Below are positions 61,606 to 64,000 of a DNA stretch of 64,000 nt, one piece after another. The notes beneath the pieces are model-generated. The model had not been told where the DNA came from and did no database searches. It worked only from the letters and a program-made list of their open reading frames with translations. The position numbers and the translations under genes were made by a program. The DNA comes from Salirhabdus sp. Marseille-P4669 (GTDB lineage Bacteria; Bacillota; Bacilli; Bacillales; Alkalibacillaceae): assembly GCF_900240405.1 (NCBI RefSeq), contig NZ_OEQK01000002.1:558001-622000 (forward strand). The letters are read 5' to 3'. The first letter of the stretch is position 1, and the number at the start of each line of letters is the position of its first letter.

Positions 61606-62133
61606 ATGTCATTAACTCCATTAGATATTCATAATAAAGAATTTACTCGTGCTTTTCGAGGATATGATGAAGATGAAGTAAATGAATTTCTAGATCAAGT
61701 AATAAAAGACTTTGAAAAAATAATACGTGAGAAAAAAGAATCTGAGCAACAATTAATTGAAATGCAAGAAAAACTAAGCCATTTTAATACAATTGAATCA
61801 ACGTTAAACAAATCTATTCTAGTAGCTCAGGAAACAGCTGAAGAAGTTAAAAACAATGCCAATAAAGAAGCGAAGTTAATTATTAAAGAGGCAGAAAAGA
61901 ATGCAGATCGTATCATAAATGAAGCATTATCCAAATCTCGTCGTCTAGCTATTGAGGTTGAGGAGCTTAAAAAGCAAGCAAAAGTGTTCCGAACTAGAAT
62001 GAAAATGATCGTACAAGCGCAATTAGATATGATCGAAAATGATGATTGGGACGATCTATTTAATACAGATTTTGACGAGCCAGAAGAAACAGAACAGAAT
62101 GCAAGAAATTATAATTTTGCCGATCAATCTTGA
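61606..62133 (+). CDS. divIVA: septum-site and polar scaffold protein DivIVA
   Basis: This 175-residue coiled-coil protein senses negatively curved membrane. The N-terminal domain (LTPLDIHNKEFTRAFRGYDEDEVNEF in pieces) carries the exposed hydrophobic turn. Two coiled coils follow (about 30-60 and 70-140), then an acidic tail. It recruits MinJ/MinD at septa and RacA during sporulation in Bacillus. AAAGGGGGA lies before the ATG, and its stop overlaps the -35 of the ileS promoter. Confidence 0.95.
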   Translation: MSLTPLDIHNKEFTRAFRGYDEDEVNEFLDQVIKDFEKIIREKKESEQQLIEMQEKLSHFNTIESTLNKSILVAQETAEEVKNNANKEAKLIIKEAEKNADRIINEALSKSRRLAIEVEELKKQAKVFRTRMKMIVQAQLDMIENDDWDDLFNTDFDEPEETEQNARNYNFADQS

Positions 62134-62158
62134 CGTTTACTGCAATATTCAATATAAT
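62130..62158 (+). promoter_or_regulatory. sigma-A promoter of the ileS T-box leader
   Basis: TTGACG (62130-62135), a 17-base spacer and TATAAT (62153-62158) form a strong promoter. Its -35 includes the divIVA stop codon. Confidence 0.9.
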
Positions 62159-62164
62159 TCATTA

Positions 62165-62441
62165 TCATAACGTAAAATTTAAATATGGTTACGACGAAGA
62201 TAGGGACAGTACGAAGAATTAACGACTTGGTCAAGCGAGTCAGGGATGGTGGAAGCCTGATACAGTCATTCTGAGGAAGATCACCCTGGAGTCTCCTAGT
62301 GAATCATGTATAAGTAGCTATGGACGGTTTATTCACGTTAAGAATAATTAAGAGGGTTTATAGTATTTTTACTAAAAACCAATTAGGGTGGTAACGCGAG
62401 ACGATCTCGTCCCTTTCCGGGGATGAGGTGGTCTTTTTTTA
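62165..62441 (+). promoter_or_regulatory. isoleucine T-box riboswitch
   Basis: The leader has stem I features (ACAGTACGAAG, then GTCAGGGATGGTGGAAGCCTG in parts), a likely Ile specifier ATC at 62280-62282 (GAAGATCACCC), and the T-box AGGGTGGTAACGCG (62385-62398). A terminator follows (GACGATCTCGTCCC with GGGGATGAGGTGGTC, then a T-run). Uncharged tRNA-Ile would pair with the specifier and the T-box and favour the antiterminator, raising ileS expression. Confidence 0.93.
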
Positions 62442-62491
62442 TTTTTCTAAAAACTAGCATGTAAGAGTGAGTGAAATAAGGAGGAAAAGGT

Positions 62492-64000
62492 ATGGGTTAC
62501 AAAGAAACGTTACGGATGCCGGTAACAGAGTTTCCAATGCGTGGTAATTTACCGAAGCGTGAACCGGAAATGCAAAAGCATTGGGATGAAACAAAAATTT
62601 ATGAAAAGGTGCAAAAGCGAACAGAAGGACGTCCGTTTTTTATTCTACACGATGGGCCTCCATATGCGAATGGAGATTTACACATTGGTCACGCATTAAA
62701 TAAAATCCTAAAAGATATTATTGTGCGTTATAAATCGATGTCTGGATTCCATGCTCCTTATGTACCAGGCTGGGATACACATGGATTACCAATCGAAGTA
62801 GCACTAACAAAAAGCAGTAAAGTAGATCGCAAAGCAATGAGTATTGCAGAATTTCGTAAGTTATGTGAGGAATACGCATTTGAACAGATCGATCGTCAGC
62901 GCGAGCAATTTAAACAATTAGGTGTACGTGGCGATTGGGAAAATCCGTATGTTACGTTAACAAAAGAATTTGAAGCAGCTCAAATTCAAGTTTTCGGCGA
63001 AATGGCGAATAAAGGGTATATTTATAAAGGATTAAAACCGGTATACTGGTCTCCTTCTTCTGAATCAGCCCTTGCGGAAGCAGAAATTGAATATAAAGAC
63101 AAACGCTCCCCATCTATTTATGTCGCCTTTAATGTTGTGGATGGTAAAGGGGTACTAGATGGTGATGAAAAGTTTATTATTTGGACCACAACTCCATGGA
63201 CGATTCCTGCAAACTTAGCAATAGCGATTCATCCAGATTTGGAGTATGCAGTAGTAGAAGTAAATGGAGATAAATATATTGTTGCTCACAAAATGGTAGA
63301 AGAAGTTGCGGATGTATTAGAGTGGGAAAATTACGAGATTAAGAAAGTTGTTGTTGGTAATAAGCTTGACCGAGTGGTAGCAAAACATCCATTTTACGAG
63401 CGAGAATCTTTAGTTATCCTAGGTGAGCATGTTACTACAGAGGCTGGTACTGGCTGTGTTCACACTGCACCAGGACACGGGGAAGATGATTTCTGGGTAG
63501 GAAAGAAATATGGATTAGACGTGCTTTGTCCAGTAGATGATAAAGGTAAGTTTACAGCTGAGGCTCCTGGATTTGAAGGACAATTTTATGATAAAGCAAA
63601 TAAGGAGATTACCCAAAAACTGGAAGATGTGGGTGCATTACTGAAGTTAACATTCATTACCCATTCCTACCCACATGACTGGCGCACGAAGAAACCGGTA
63701 ATTTATCGTGCAACCGCTCAATGGTTTGCATCTATTAAAGCATTCCGTGATGATATTTTAGCGGAAATAAACAATACGAAGTGGACTCCAGAGTGGGGAG
63801 AAACTCGTATGTATAATATGTTTAAAGATCGGGAAGATTGGTGTATTTCTCGTCAACGGGTATGGGGTGTTCCAATCCCTGTATTCTATGGAGAGAACGG
63901 GGAACCAATTATTACAGAAGAAACAGTCAAACATGTTTCGGAGCTTTTCCGTGAGCATGGTTCGAATGTATGGTTTGAACGGGAAGCGAAGGACCTACTT
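62492..64000 (+). CDS. ileS: isoleucyl-tRNA synthetase (partial, runs off the window)
   Basis: The first 503 codons are present in one open frame to the window end. The class I signature HIGH lies at residues 64-67 ([11 protein letters not shown]), followed by [16 protein letters not shown], the zinc/editing-linked CP1 region ([33 protein letters not shown]), and [14 protein letters not shown]. The KMSKS loop would lie beyond the window. AGGAGG precedes the ATG by a few bases. An Ile T-box controls it. Confidence 0.96.
   Translation, partial: MGYKETLRMPVTEFPMRGNLPKREPEMQKHWDETKIYEKVQKRTEGRPFFILHDGPPYANGDLHIGHALNKILKDIIVRYKSMSGFHAPYVPGWDTHGLPIEVALTKSSKVDRKAMSIAEFRKLCEEYAFEQIDRQREQFKQLGVRGDWENPYVTLTKEFEAAQIQVFGEMANKGYIYKGLKPVYWSPSSESALAEAEIEYKDKRSPSIYVAFNVVDGKGVLDGDEKFIIWTTTPWTIPANLAIAIHPDLEYAVVEVNGDKYIVAHKMVEEVADVLEWENYEIKKVVVGNKLDRVVAKHPFYERESLVILGEHVTTEAGTGCVHTAPGHGEDDFWVGKKYGLDVLCPVDDKGKFTAEAPGFEGQFYDKANKEITQKLEDVGALLKLTFITHSYPHDWRTKKPVIYRATAQWFASIKAFRDDILAEINNTKWTPEWGETRMYNMFKDREDWCISRQRVWGVPIPVFYGENGEPIITEETVKHVSELFREHGSNVWFEREAKDLL

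Noticed and set aside
1-64000. Search for CRISPR arrays, IS elements, prophage or toxin-antitoxin modules
   Set aside because: No regularly spaced repeats, transposase, integrase or phage structural genes were seen; composition is even and gene order is chromosomal.

Overview
This window is chromosomal DNA of a low-GC, spore-forming Bacillaceae bacterium. Codon use, strong Shine-Dalgarno (SD) sites, many TTG/GTG starts and the gene order point to the Oceanobacillus / Ornithinibacillus / Virgibacillus neighbourhood. That placement is inferred from gene content and intergenic repeats, not from a database search. The sporulation genes (spoVD, spoVE, spoIIGA, sigE, sigG, ylbJ, an RsfA-family regulator) and bacillithiol gene bshC settle the family. 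No rRNA, tRNA, CRISPR array, insertion sequence or prophage was seen.

Layout. Positions 1-10.5 kb hold nucleotide metabolism, DNA repair and export: a DNA-repair protein tail, an HD hydrolase, a secreted NlpC/P60 hydrolase, thyA-dfrA, a tatA-tatA-tatC Tat translocase set, a YozE-like protein, and a likely SOS block (YolD-like gene diverging from a small gene, each with a LexA box, then sbcD-sbcC). Positions 10.5-22.6 kb are accessory: a secreted beta-propeller, a VOC/SRPBCC pair, a VOC pseudogene, trhO, a dehydrogenase, a kinase-like protein, ung, a YqfQ/VrrA-like protein, a fused msrAB, GNAT and AbrB-type membrane proteins, and sfsA. Positions 22.6-35.5 kb match the B. subtilis ylbA-ylbQ/bshC block (rsmD, coaD, ylbJ, K, L, tmcAL, ylbN, rpmF, ylbO, P, Q, bshC), without ylbB-ylbG, and with a candidate C-rich small RNA opposite rsmD.

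Positions 35.7-64 kb are the division and cell wall (dcw) cluster and its sporulation and division flank: mraZ, rsmH, ftsL, pbpB, spoVD, murE, murF, mraY, murD, spoVE, murB, divIB, two DUF881 genes, sbp, ftsA, ftsZ, spoIIGA, sigE, sigG, ylmC-ylmH with sepF, divIVA, and an isoleucine T-box leading into ileS, which runs off the end. The cluster carries murF but lacks murG. Together these genes make lipid-linked peptidoglycan precursor, build the divisome, and switch on compartment-specific sporulation sigma factors.

Regulatory signals read directly include two LexA boxes, a three-repeat MraZ operator, a Spo0A-type spoIIG promoter with an unusually long spacer, a sigma-F/G-type sigG promoter, an Ile T-box, several extended -10 promoters, many intrinsic terminators, and a pair of mutually exclusive hairpins covering the spoVE ribosome-binding site. 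The best candidate for something less described is the structured C-rich RNA at about 23.06-23.18 kb.
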